In this document: one piece after another, positions 1 to 7,544 of the stretch
Layout: each line of letters starts with the position of its first letter
Position numbering within the stretch: the first letter of the stretch is position 1
Assembly (NCBI GenBank): GCA_017537515.1
Contig: JAFYKO010000131.1
Span: forward strand, 1 to 9,301
DNA length: 9,301 bases
Origin: Clostridia bacterium
Lineage (GTDB): Bacteria > Bacillota > Clostridia > Christensenellales > UBA1242
Direction of reading: 5' to 3'
Position numbers and translations under genes: made by a program
The notes under the pieces: generated by a model
What the model saw: the letters and a program-made list of their open reading frames with translations, nothing else
Databases searched by the model: none
What the model was told of the DNA's origin: nothing

Positions 1-225
1 GGTGGGGAGCTAGCGGTGCCCTGTATCTGCAATCCGCTACAGCAGAGCCGAATGATTGCCTCGGTAAATTTCGTTTTTAAAGAGTCTCAGCAAACAAATG
101 TTGAAGCCAAGGTCTTATGCAATAACAGTTTGTGAACCAAGTCAGAGTCGGAAGACAGCATCTTTAAGCAAATGAGTTATGTGCCATTAGGTAGCTTTGG
201 TGGAGTTTGGTTGTTGTGATAATTT
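1..225 (+). ncRNA. ffs: Large bacterial SRP RNA (Alu domain plus S domain)
   Basis: RNA core of the signal recognition particle, which binds Ffh and targets ribosomes making membrane and secreted proteins. The first 55 bases closely resemble the Alu domain of the Bacillus subtilis scRNA as I recall it, including AGCGGTGCCCTGTA and CTGCAATCCGCT. The Ffh-binding helix 8 is at about 141-160: GTCAGA, stem GTC (147-149), GGAA tetraloop (150-153), stem GAC (154-156), then AGCA. It is followed by ATGTGCC at 179-185. A long-range helix 5 segment pairs CAGCAAACAAA (about 91-101) with TTTGGTTGTTG (about 206-216), with one mismatch. The Alu domain separates this from the short 4.5S form of proteobacteria. 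The 5' end is probably cut by the window edge, because family members usually have about a dozen bases before this point. The 3' end is approximate. Confidence 0.92.
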
Positions 226-297
226 TTGGGCGGGTTTAACAAAGCAATTTGTACGATTTTTTTATTTCTTAAATTAAAATATTTTAAAATCACCAAA

Positions 298-334
298 ACA
301 AACGAAAATTTTGCCTCGTTTGTATGTTTTTTTT
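298..334 (+). terminator. Probable Rho-independent terminator downstream of SRP RNA
   Basis: An 8-bp perfect stem, ACAAACGA (298-305) with TCGTTTGT (316-323), has a 10-base loop and is followed after three bases by eight T (327-334). The stem has only three G-C pairs, so strength is uncertain. A weaker alternative lies nearer the SRP RNA: ACAAA (239-243), loop GCAA, TTTGT (248-252), then T7 at 257-263. Between them, 274-287 is a self-complementary AT-only 14-mer. Either hairpin could end the SRP transcript before the next promoter at 345. Confidence 0.5.
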
Positions 335-344
335 AATGAAAAAC

Positions 345-373
345 TTGATTTAATCAGTCAAAATTGTTATAAT
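345..373 (+). promoter_or_regulatory. Sigma-A-type extended -10 promoter of the HEPN-CBS/ileS operon
   Basis: The -35 box is TTGATT (345-350), followed by a 17-base spacer and a consensus TATAAT (368-373) preceded by TG at 365-366 (extended -10). Transcription should start near 380, leaving a leader of about 12 bases that holds little more than the ribosome binding site AAGGAG (381-386). There is no room for a T-box, the usual Firmicute control of ileS, either here or in the 20 bases before ileS. Confidence 0.78.
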
Positions 374-391
374 AGCCTAAAAGGAGCAAAA

Positions 392-1123
392 ATGTCAAAA
401 ACAAAAGAAAAATTAACAAACGCCCAACGCTTTGTCAATGCTTACAACTCCATAGACCAAACGTTGAGAGCTAGACATAACATCAGAAGAAGTCTAAGCT
501 TTTCGGATATGATTCGCCGAACTGTTGCAGTGGATTATATAGTAAGAAAATATGAAGATGTCCTTATTGACTATGGTCGGCTTAGAAATGCCATTATTCA
601 TAAAAGCAATGACAAATTTCTTATTGCCGAGCCTCACGAAGAAGTAGTTGCAGAATTTGAAAAAATTGCTTATCTTATTTCAGCACCACTTAAAGTTTGG
701 GATACGGTTTGCACAAAAGACGTTGTTACTGTTGACTGCAAAATGAACCTTTGTGAAGTGATTAAACTTATTTACAAAAGCACTTACAGCAATTTGCCGA
801 TATACAAAAATGGTGGCGTGATAGGTGTTGCAAATGGTCAGAAAATTTTGGATTATATTGGCAAAAAACTCAGTGAAGGTGCGGAGATATCAAGCCTTAT
901 CGAAAACACAACAATTGAAAATGTCATAAATGAAGACACTTCAGGACACGTGAATTTTGTTGTAAAGGATATCGACCTCACCGTTGAAGAGGCGTTAAAC
1001 CTCTTTTATCAAAACCGCAAACTTCTTATGATTATGCTTACAAAAAGCGGTTCTCTGGACGAGGCACCTATTGGCATTTTGACCCCAACGGATATTATGG
1101 ATTTAAACAAAACATTAGATTAA
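392..1123 (+). CDS. HEPN-like plus CBS-domain protein, possible ligand-gated RNase
   Basis: 243 residues. The start at ATG 392 is chosen because AAGGAG (381-386) lies five bases upstream and the promoter ends at 373; the reading frame is open further upstream, but only through the terminator and promoter. Residues 1 to about 97 are predicted all-helical and contain R65-N-A-I-I-H70, the Rx4H pattern of HEPN domains, many of which are metal-independent RNases. Residues about 100-240 look like a pair of CBS modules: VWDTVCTKDVVTVD, then LPIYKNGGVIGV, a second VNFVVKDIDLTVEEAL, and PIGILTPTDIMDL (226-238). CBS pairs usually bind adenine nucleotides or related ligands. It is the first gene of a likely operon, 20 bases before ileS. 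The CBS part is fairly sure. HEPN is inferred from one motif and helical content, and nuclease activity and target are unknown. It is not a complete toxin-antitoxin pair, since no antitoxin gene is adjacent. Confidence 0.82.
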   Translation: MSKTKEKLTNAQRFVNAYNSIDQTLRARHNIRRSLSFSDMIRRTVAVDYIVRKYEDVLIDYGRLRNAIIHKSNDKFLIAEPHEEVVAEFEKIAYLISAPLKVWDTVCTKDVVTVDCKMNLCEVIKLIYKSTYSNLPIYKNGGVIGVANGQKILDYIGKKLSEGAEISSLIENTTIENVINEDTSGHVNFVVKDIDLTVEEALNLFYQNRKLLMIMLTKSGSLDEAPIGILTPTDIMDLNKTLD

Positions 1124-1143
1124 AAGAAAGGATTAAAATTATT

Positions 1144-4100
1144 ATGAAAAAAGAAAACTCAGTTCCAAATTTTGTTGAAAACGAAAAAAAGATATACGAT
1201 TTTTGGAAACAAAACAATATAGAAAAAAAATACCTAAACAAAAATAATGCCAGTGAAAAGTATTATGCATTTCTTGATGGCCCAATAACCGCAAACAATA
1301 TTCCTGGTATCCACCATGGCTGGAATAGGGGTCTTAAAGATATGTTTTTGAAATACAAAACAATGAATGGTTATTCGGCTCATTATCAAAACGGCTTTGA
1401 TGCACAAGGCTTGTGGGTGGAAGTTGAAACCGAAAAAGAACTTGGGCTTAAAGATAAAAAAGATATTGAAAATTTAGGCCTCGACAAGTTTACTGAGGCT
1501 TGCATAAGTCGTGTCAACCGCTTTTCAAAGAAAATTGCAGAGGGCAGTCAAAGATATGGGCAATTTATGGATTGGGATGATTCATATTTCACAAACAGTG
1601 ACCGCAATATTACCTCAATTTGGCATTTCCTTAAAACTTGCTACGAAAGAGGTTGGCTTGTGCAAAAATACCGCCCAATGCCTTGGTGTAGCCATTGCGG
1701 AACAAGTCTTTCAGAACACGAACTTGCAGATTCTTATAAAGATATGACACACAAAGCAGTGTTTTTCGCTATGCCAATAAAAGATACAAACGACAGCATC
1801 CTCGTTTGGACAACAACTCCTTGGACACTTGCTGCAAACGTTGCTGTTGCCGTAAATCCCGAACTTGAATATTCTGTTTGCAAGGTTAAAAGTATGGATA
1901 GAAACTTGATTGTTTGCTCAAGTGCTATTAAAGTTCTCAAAGGCGATATTGTAGAGGTAGTAAAAACTTTGAAAGGCAGTGAACTTGTAGGGCTTGAATA
2001 TACAACTTGTTTCCCAGAACTAGAAGCACAAAATTTTGCACATAAAATTGTGGCGTGGGATATGGTTGACAGCACAGAAGGAAGTGGGGCAGTTCATATT
2101 GCTCCTGGCTGTGGTGCCGAAGACTTCGAACTTGGACAAACCCTCGACCTTCCAAATGTGATTCCAGTTGACGAATACGGAAATTATTATGAAAGCTTTG
2201 GAATATTTGCTGGAAAACCTTGCGAAGACGTTGCGGATTTTGTTTTTGAAGAACTTCAAAAACGTGGCAATTTGTATTATACTCACGACCATTCTCACCG
2301 TTATCCAGTTTGTTGGCGTTGTAAAAAACCGCTTATTTTTAGACTTACAAAAGAGTGGTATATCAAAGCAGACGAGGTTCGTCCTTTGCTTATAAAATCA
2401 CTTGACGATGTTGAATGGCAACCAGAATTTTTGAAGAAACGTATGCTTGATTGGCTGACAAATTTGGGTGATTGGTGTATTTCTAGAAAGAGATTTTATG
2501 GTCTCCCACTTCCTTTCTATATTTGTGAGAAGTGTGGCAAGTTGCACGTTATTGGAAGCCTTGAAGAATTAAAGGAAAAGTCAGACGCAAAAGCAGTTGA
2601 AAGCCTTCCTCATCTTCATAGACCATATATCGATGAAATAGAAATAACTTGCGATTGTGGAGCAAAAGCAAAAAGAGTGCCTGATGTCGGTGATTGCTGG
2701 CTTGATGCTGGTATTACACCTTTCTCAACAAAAAAATACTTTACGGATAAAGAATTTTTCAACAAAAACTTCCCCGCTGAGTGCGTTATTGAAATGCGTG
2801 AACAAATCCGACTTTGGTTCTATTCGCTTTTGTTTATGAGTGTTACCCTTACTGGAAAGGCACCTTACAAAAAAGTTATTGGTTTTGGAATGCTAACAGC
2901 AGAGGATGGCTCAAGATTCTCAAAAACTGGGTCAAACAACATTCAACTAGAATCTGCTTGCGATACATTTACAGCCGATGCAATTAGATATATGTTTGCT
3001 TCAAATAACCTTCTCCAAGACACAAGGTTTGGCGAGGGTGTTATTGAAGAAATCAGAAGAAAATTCTTATCTTTGTGGAACAGCTATGTATTCTTCAATA
3101 CGTATGCAATCCTCGACAACCCTCAACTAGCGGGATTCAAACCAGAATTAAAAGACCTTGATATAACAGATAAATGGCTTCTTCAACTTACAAACGAACT
3201 TATCGAAAAAGCACACATTGCCTATAAGACAAACACACTTTTCAACCTTACTCGAGACACAGAAAAATACCTTGACGACCTTTCAAATTGGTATATTCGA
3301 ACAATCCGTAAGAGATTTTGGAAAAGCGAAGATGCTCTTGATAAAAAAGTCGCATATTATGTGCTTTATACCGCACTTAAAGCAGTTGCGCAAATAATGG
3401 CCCCAATAACTCCTTTTATGAGTGAATACTTATGGCAACATCTTGTTCGTGAAATTGAAAAAGACGAGGAAGAAAGTGTTCTCCTTTCAACTTTCCCAAC
3501 CAAAGTTTTTGACATAAACGAAGCAAATCTTTCAAGGCAAACTGAAGATGTACGTGAAATACTTACGCTTGCACAAAGACTTAGAAATGAAAATAATTTA
3601 AAAGTTAAACAACCTCTTCAAAAAATGTTTATCTGTGCAAACGACGATGTCAAAGAAGCTGTGAATCTTTATGAAAGTATTGTCAAAGAAGAGCTTAATA
3701 TCAAAGAAATTATCTTTGAAAATGATGTAAATGTATTCAACGACAACTATTTGATAGTAAACTTCAAAACCGCAGGGGCAGTGCTTAAAGGCGATGTCCA
3801 AAATCTTAAAGCAACACTCGAGTCGTTAACAGAAGAAGAAATGCAGACTGCAGTTGATGGATTTAATCGTGGCAGTGTAAATGTTAAGACCTTTGAAAAC
3901 CTTTCTCCAACTCTTTTCCTTCTTCAAAACAAGGCAAAGCCTGAGTTTGTGATTATGACCGAAAACAACAAAACAGTCGTACTTGACATTAATCTTACAG
4001 AAGAACTTATCCTAGAAGGTATGTTTAGAGAATTGACTCGTGAAATTCAGGTGCTAAGAAAAGAGGCAAATTACAATGTCGAAGATAGGGTTGTATTAAA

Positions 4101-4266
4101 TATTCAAACGGACGGCGAAAGCCTAAGCAAAGTTCTTGCAAGTTTTGGCGAAAAAATTAAAAAAGAAGCATTAGTAACCGAAATTAAACCTCTTGACTCA
4201 TTCGATATGGAAAAAGAAGTGGAAGTTAATGGCGAAACAGCAAAAATTACAATAAAAAGAGCATAA
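1144..4266 (+). CDS. ileS: Isoleucyl-tRNA synthetase, type 2, with altered HIGH motif (GIHH)
   Basis: 1040 residues, cytoplasmic; charges tRNA-Ile with isoleucine. Class I core: the HIGH-motif position reads G55-I56-H57-H58, in exact register with the usual HYGH (GP nine residues before, KD six residues after). The KMSKS loop is reduced to RFSKT (591-595). The CP1 editing domain is present: WTTTPWT (222-228), HIAPG (318-322) and the likely editing aspartate D327. Cysteine pairs at 182/185, 390/393, 461/464 and 503/505 could bind zinc. WCISRKR (444-450) and the anticodon-domain landmark DDLSNWYIR (711-719) are clear. Length and the C-terminal RELTREIQVLRKEA block fit IleRS2 rather than IleRS1, which ends in a zinc finger. 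The ribosome binding site is AAAGGA (1127-1132). Misassignment to ValRS or LeuRS is unlikely but not excluded. Whether this is the only IleRS in the genome cannot be seen. Confidence 0.93.
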   Translation: MKKENSVPNFVENEKKIYDFWKQNNIEKKYLNKNNASEKYYAFLDGPITANNIPGIHHGWNRGLKDMFLKYKTMNGYSAHYQNGFDAQGLWVEVETEKELGLKDKKDIENLGLDKFTEACISRVNRFSKKIAEGSQRYGQFMDWDDSYFTNSDRNITSIWHFLKTCYERGWLVQKYRPMPWCSHCGTSLSEHELADSYKDMTHKAVFFAMPIKDTNDSILVWTTTPWTLAANVAVAVNPELEYSVCKVKSMDRNLIVCSSAIKVLKGDIVEVVKTLKGSELVGLEYTTCFPELEAQNFAHKIVAWDMVDSTEGSGAVHIAPGCGAEDFELGQTLDLPNVIPVDEYGNYYESFGIFAGKPCEDVADFVFEELQKRGNLYYTHDHSHRYPVCWRCKKPLIFRLTKEWYIKADEVRPLLIKSLDDVEWQPEFLKKRMLDWLTNLGDWCISRKRFYGLPLPFYICEKCGKLHVIGSLEELKEKSDAKAVESLPHLHRPYIDEIEITCDCGAKAKRVPDVGDCWLDAGITPFSTKKYFTDKEFFNKNFPAECVIEMREQIRLWFYSLLFMSVTLTGKAPYKKVIGFGMLTAEDGSRFSKTGSNNIQLESACDTFTADAIRYMFASNNLLQDTRFGEGVIEEIRRKFLSLWNSYVFFNTYAILDNPQLAGFKPELKDLDITDKWLLQLTNELIEKAHIAYKTNTLFNLTRDTEKYLDDLSNWYIRTIRKRFWKSEDALDKKVAYYVLYTALKAVAQIMAPITPFMSEYLWQHLVREIEKDEEESVLLSTFPTKVFDINEANLSRQTEDVREILTLAQRLRNENNLKVKQPLQKMFICANDDVKEAVNLYESIVKEELNIKEIIFENDVNVFNDNYLIVNFKTAGAVLKGDVQNLKATLESLTEEEMQTAVDGFNRGSVNVKTFENLSPTLFLLQNKAKPEFVIMTENNKTVVLDINLTEELILEGMFRELTREIQVLRKEANYNVEDRVVLNIQTDGESLSKVLASFGEKIKKEALVTEIKPLDSFDMEKEVEVNGETAKITIKRA

Positions 4267-4271
4267 GATTT

Positions 4272-4961
4272 ATGGAAAAATTAGATGTAATATATGATGA
4301 CAACCAAATAGTGGTGGTTGTTAAACCTCAAAACATACCAAGCCAAGCAGATGCGAGCGGAGATGAAGATATGCTTTCGCTTGTAAAGGCTTTTGTTAAA
4401 GAGAAATACAACAAACCTGGTGAAGCTTTTATCGGGCTTGTTCATAGACTTGATAGGCCAACTGGCGGGCTTATGGTTTTTGCACGCAATTCAAAATCTG
4501 CAAGCAGACTTTCCGCACAACTTCAAGACGGGAATATGGAAAAAACCTATTATGCAGTTGTAAAAGGCACTCCAAAAAAATCAAGCGGAAGACTTGAAAA
4601 TTATATTAAAAAAGACCTTCGTGAAAACAAGGCAAGCATTGCAACAATGGGCGAAAAAGATGCAAAGAAAGCAGTTTTGGATTACAAATTACTTGAAACC
4701 CAAAACGGTTTCTCTCTGCTTAAAATCAATCTCGGAACTGGCCGAAGCCATCAAATAAGATTGCAACTTTCAAACATAAACCTTCCGGTTTTTGGTGATG
4801 CAAAATACGGGAAAGATGTTGCCCCAAATACAAAAACAAGCAACCTTGCTTTATGGGCGGGTGAACTTCAATTCAAGCACCCGACTGAAGATAAAACAAT
4901 GGTATTTAAGGCAAATCCACCAGATAAAGCCCCTTGGAATTTGTTTAAGGAAATTTATTAA
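4272..4961 (+). CDS. RluA-family RNA pseudouridine synthase (short form, no S4 domain)
   Basis: 229 residues. Isomerises uridine to pseudouridine in rRNA or tRNA. Signature motif HRLDRPTGG at 58-66 with catalytic aspartate D61; the family's second block GTGRSHQIRLQL is at 155-166, followed by GDAKYG (175-180). The N-terminus opens directly with the catalytic domain (VIYDDNQIVVVVKP), so the S4 RNA-binding domain found in RluC and RluD is absent. This resembles small RluA-type or YlyB-like enzymes, and the exact target site cannot be assigned from sequence. It starts five bases after the ileS stop with only a weak purine-rich ribosome binding site (AAAAAGAG, 4254-4261), so translation probably depends on coupling to ileS. 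The family call is secure, the substrate is not. Confidence 0.93.
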   Translation: MEKLDVIYDDNQIVVVVKPQNIPSQADASGDEDMLSLVKAFVKEKYNKPGEAFIGLVHRLDRPTGGLMVFARNSKSASRLSAQLQDGNMEKTYYAVVKGTPKKSSGRLENYIKKDLRENKASIATMGEKDAKKAVLDYKLLETQNGFSLLKINLGTGRSHQIRLQLSNINLPVFGDAKYGKDVAPNTKTSNLALWAGELQFKHPTEDKTMVFKANPPDKAPWNLFKEIY

Positions 4962-4978
4962 TATTATTAGGAGTTTTT

Positions 4979-6793
4979 ATGAAAAAAAGAGAAGAAATAG
5001 AAGAAAAATTCAAATGGGACTTATCTCAATACGCAAAGTCAGTTGAAGATTGCGAAGTAAAATGCAAGAAACTTAAAGAGTTGCTTCCAAACTTCAAGAA
5101 ATATGAAGGAAAACTAAATACTGCCGAAACTATTTTTGAATGTCTTGAAAAACAGGGTAAAATTGTTGTTGAAATAAGCAAGTTAAAAGTTTTCTCTTCA
5201 TGTTCAAAGGATACAGACTCAACAAATGATGTATTTGTTGAACTCAATGATAAAGTTGATGATTTGATTACTGTGTTCAATGAAACCACTTCTTTCATAG
5301 ATGTGGAGATTAGTGCACTTGATAATGAGTTTTTAAGCAAATTACAACACGACCCAGAACATCAAAACCATTCAAATTATTTTAAAGATATCATTAGAAG
5401 CAAAAAACATATTTTGTCGGACAAAGAAGAACTAATTTTATCGCAACTTGGAACATTTACTGGAGGTTTTCATCAGAATTTATCAATCTATGAAAGTGCA
5501 GATATAAAATTCAAACCCGCAGTTGACAGCCAAGGGAAAGAACATCCTTTGTCATATTCAACTTATGGCGAATATCTTGAGTCAAACGATGAAAAACTAA
5601 GAGATAGTGCATACAGAAATCTTAACGGTGCATTTGCAAATATTGAAAACTTGATTGCGAACAATTATGCTTCGCATATAAAAATGGCATCAACTTTTGC
5701 AAAAATAAGAAAGTACAACTCAGTTCTTGATGCAGAACTTGAAGGCAATGAGCTTTCACTAGAGTTTTATAATATGCTTTTAAAAAAGGTTAAAGAAAAT
5801 GCACCAATTCTTCATAGGTATTTAAAAGCCAAAAAGATGGTTCTTGGACTAGATACTATGAAAATAAGTGATGTTGCAGCGGCAGTAGGAAAGGTTGAAA
5901 GCAAGAAAATACCTTTTAAAAATGCCTTTAGTATGCTTCTAGAAGCAGTTAAACCACTTGGCCAAGAGTATGTAAAAGGCTTAAAATCTTCTATTAGCCA
6001 AAAATGGATAGATATCTATGACAACCAAGGCAAAAGATCGGGCGAATATTCAACGGGAGTTTTTGGGTGTAATCCGCTTGTTTTCTTGAAGTTTAATGAC
6101 GATATTGAAAGCACAACCACCCTTGCCCACGAACTTGGACATGCAATGCACACATATTTTGCAAACAAAGCTCAACCTTGTGAAAAAGCCGATTATCCAA
6201 TATTCTTAGCAGAAATTGCAAGCACGGTCAATGAAACTTTGCTTACTATGAATTTAATCAACAATGCAAAGACTTCAGAAGAAAAAATATATTATATAAA
6301 CGCATTTTTAGAGGTTGTGAGAGGCACGATTTACAGACAAACGCAATTTGCGGAATTTGAAAAGATTGTGTTTGAAAAGTATGCAACTGACAAAGCAATA
6401 TCTAAAAAATTCCTCCAAGAAGAATATGAAAGATTGACGCAAGAATATTATGGCAACGGCGTTGAACTTTTACCTGAAACAAAACTTGAATATGGCAGAA
6501 TTCCGCATTTCTACAGACAATTCTATGTCTATAAATACGCAACTGGTTTGCTTTCTGCGGTATTGATTGTTAAAAAATTCTTGAACAACGAACCAAATAT
6601 GCAAGAAAAATATATTAAATTCTTGTCAAGTGGAAGTAGTTTATCACCACTAGAAACTCTTAAAATTGTAGGCATTGACCTAGAAAAAGAAGAGTCATTT
6701 GATGAAGCATTTGAATTTATCGGAAAAATAGAAAAAGATTTTGAACATCTCGTTCAAAATCAAAAAAATCAAAACATTTCGTTTGATGTTTAG
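4979..6793 (+). CDS. pepF: Oligoendopeptidase F, M3B zinc metallopeptidase
   Basis: 604 residues, the usual length for the family; no signal peptide, so cytoplasmic. Cleaves medium-length peptides, a role in peptide recycling or nutrition. The zinc site is HELGH (384-388), with H384 and H388 as ligands and E385 as catalytic base; E412 in FLAEIAST is the likely third ligand, 24 residues on, as expected in M3. The family's C-terminal substrate-side block IPHFYRQFYVYKYATG lies at about 518-533. The N-terminal 180 residues are a charged helical region typical of PepF. The start is supported by AGGAG (4969-4973), five bases before the ATG and 17 bases after the rluA-like stop, so it may be transcribed from the upstream operon. 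Its TAG stop overlaps the stop of the opposing small gene at 6790-6792, and no clear terminator is visible. Confidence 0.95.
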   Translation: MKKREEIEEKFKWDLSQYAKSVEDCEVKCKKLKELLPNFKKYEGKLNTAETIFECLEKQGKIVVEISKLKVFSSCSKDTDSTNDVFVELNDKVDDLITVFNETTSFIDVEISALDNEFLSKLQHDPEHQNHSNYFKDIIRSKKHILSDKEELILSQLGTFTGGFHQNLSIYESADIKFKPAVDSQGKEHPLSYSTYGEYLESNDEKLRDSAYRNLNGAFANIENLIANNYASHIKMASTFAKIRKYNSVLDAELEGNELSLEFYNMLLKKVKENAPILHRYLKAKKMVLGLDTMKISDVAAAVGKVESKKIPFKNAFSMLLEAVKPLGQEYVKGLKSSISQKWIDIYDNQGKRSGEYSTGVFGCNPLVFLKFNDDIESTTTLAHELGHAMHTYFANKAQPCEKADYPIFLAEIASTVNETLLTMNLINNAKTSEEKIYYINAFLEVVRGTIYRQTQFAEFEKIVFEKYATDKAISKKFLQEEYERLTQEYYGNGVELLPETKLEYGRIPHFYRQFYVYKYATGLLSAVLIVKKFLNNEPNMQEKYIKFLSSGSSLSPLETLKIVGIDLEKEESFDEAFEFIGKIEKDFEHLVQNQKNQNISFDV

Positions 6794-6966
6794 AATTCTC
6801 TGTCATATCGACCATTTTCAAACCCGCCGTAAAACCAAGGCTGTCTGTTGCATCCGCAACGAGAAGGGAAACGCTCGAAATCCCAGCGGTTGACCCATTC
6901 TCCACAGCCACAACGGTTCCGAAAATGACAACATGAATTTTGCCAGTTGTTGCAATGTCTATACAT
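6790..6966 (-). CDS. Small cysteine-rich protein, 58 residues, unknown family
   Basis: Reading from ATG (6966-6964) to TAA (6792-6790) gives MYRHCNNWQN, SCCHFRNRCG, CGEWVNRWDF, ERFPSRCGCN, RQPWFYGGFE, NGRYDREF. Seven cysteines (5, 12, 13, 19, 21, 37, 39) include two CGC motifs (19-21, 37-39) and one CC pair; there are also four Trp, nine Arg and His at 4 and 14. No signal peptide or membrane segment. Support for a real gene: Shine-Dalgarno GGGAGG (6979-6974) seven bases before ATG, a good minus-strand promoter at 7015-6987, and about 20 bases of leader. It is convergent with pepF (stops overlap) and divergent from the zinc-ribbon/TM2 gene. Possible roles are metal binding, a disulfide-rich coat-like peptide or a peptide-modification precursor; none is shown. 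I do not recognise the family. Confidence 0.72.
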   Translation of the reverse strand: MYRHCNNWQNSCCHFRNRCGCGEWVNRWDFERFPSRCGCNRQPWFYGGFENGRYDREF

Positions 6967-6986
6967 TATTTATCCTCCCACAATTC

Positions 6987-7015
6987 ATTTTATGTAAATT
7001 CTCAAAAGGTGTGAA
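6987..7015 (-). promoter_or_regulatory. Minus-strand promoter for the small cysteine-rich gene
   Basis: Read on the minus strand: -35 TTCACA (7015-7010, 5/6 to consensus), 17-base spacer, -10 TAAAAT (6992-6987, 5/6). Transcription would begin near 6980, directly at the GGGAGG ribosome binding site. A perfect TTGACA sits eight bases further upstream on the same strand, but its spacing to the -10 would be 25. The -35 overlaps the ribosome binding region of the divergent TTG-start gene, so the two genes may interfere with each other. Confidence 0.6.
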
Positions 7016-7016
7016 A

Positions 7017-7544
7017 TTGTCAAAACAAAGTTTATTCAAAAAATGCCCAAGATGTGGCGAAAAAACATATTTCACTGCGAAAACTTGCGATAATTGCAAG
7101 TTGGTTTTTGCACGCCTTGAATACGCATCAAACAAAAAAGCCAAAGAGTCAATAAAAGCGGGCAGAAGGAAACAAGAAGTTATTATGACAACAACATTAC
7201 CTCGAGACCTCGCACGCTGGAAAATGTTTGTTATTTGTGCTTTTGGCGGAATTGTCGGAGCCCATAATATCTATATTGGAAGATATTTGAAAGGCTTTTT
7301 CTCGCTTTTCTTCGTGTTGTTGACCGCCATTTTAATGAGCGTCTTGCCGGGAACCGTTTTAAGCAATTTGTATGCAAACTTTTTGTTTGTACCAGCCGGA
7401 ATTGTGTTTGCATTGTGGTTTTATGACTTGTTTATGATTGGCATAAAAGCCTACAAGGTTCCAATAGCACTTGATATGCCAACCGAGGACTCAAAACCCC
7501 AGGGCAAAGAAATAGTAATCACCGAAAAGGAGGAAGCCAAATGA
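7017..7544 (+). CDS. Zinc-ribbon plus TM2-domain membrane protein
   Basis: 175 residues from TTG 7017, chosen because AAAAGG (7004-7009) lies seven bases upstream. The in-frame GTG at 7011 would be only one base from it, and earlier codons lie inside the opposing small gene. N-terminus: a four-cysteine zinc ribbon C10-x2-C13...C24-x2-C27 (KKCPRCGEK, CDNCK). A basic linker (38-53) follows. Residues about 69-146 form a TM2 domain: FGGIVGAHNIYIGRYLKG (76-93), a hydrophobic segment at about 94-112, and another at about 122-144 with WFYDLFMIG. The C-terminal tail is charged. Function is unknown; TM2 proteins are small membrane proteins with no single role. A weak plus-strand promoter is possible (TTGCCA 6940-6945, 16 bases, TACATT 6962-6967). 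An internal ATG at 7185 would give a ribbonless form. The stop overlaps the mnmA start (ATGA), implying translational coupling. Confidence 0.82.
   Translation: MSKQSLFKKCPRCGEKTYFTAKTCDNCKLVFARLEYASNKKAKESIKAGRRKQEVIMTTTLPRDLARWKMFVICAFGGIVGAHNIYIGRYLKGFFSLFFVLLTAILMSVLPGTVLSNLYANFLFVPAGIVFALWFYDLFMIGIKAYKVPIALDMPTEDSKPQGKEIVITEKEEAK

Noticed and set aside
311..391. Upstream extension of the HEPN-CBS gene to TTG 311
   Set aside because: It would run through the terminator T-run and the promoter; ATG 392 with AAGGAG five bases upstream is the better start.
1734..2298. Several minus-strand ORFs of 72-113 codons inside ileS
   Set aside because: They are shadows of the strongly conserved ileS frame and lack initiation signals.
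6717..6911. 64-residue minus-strand ORF over the end of pepF
   Set aside because: It is in a different frame from the 58-residue gene, has no ribosome binding site and mostly overlaps pepF coding sequence or the better-supported small gene.
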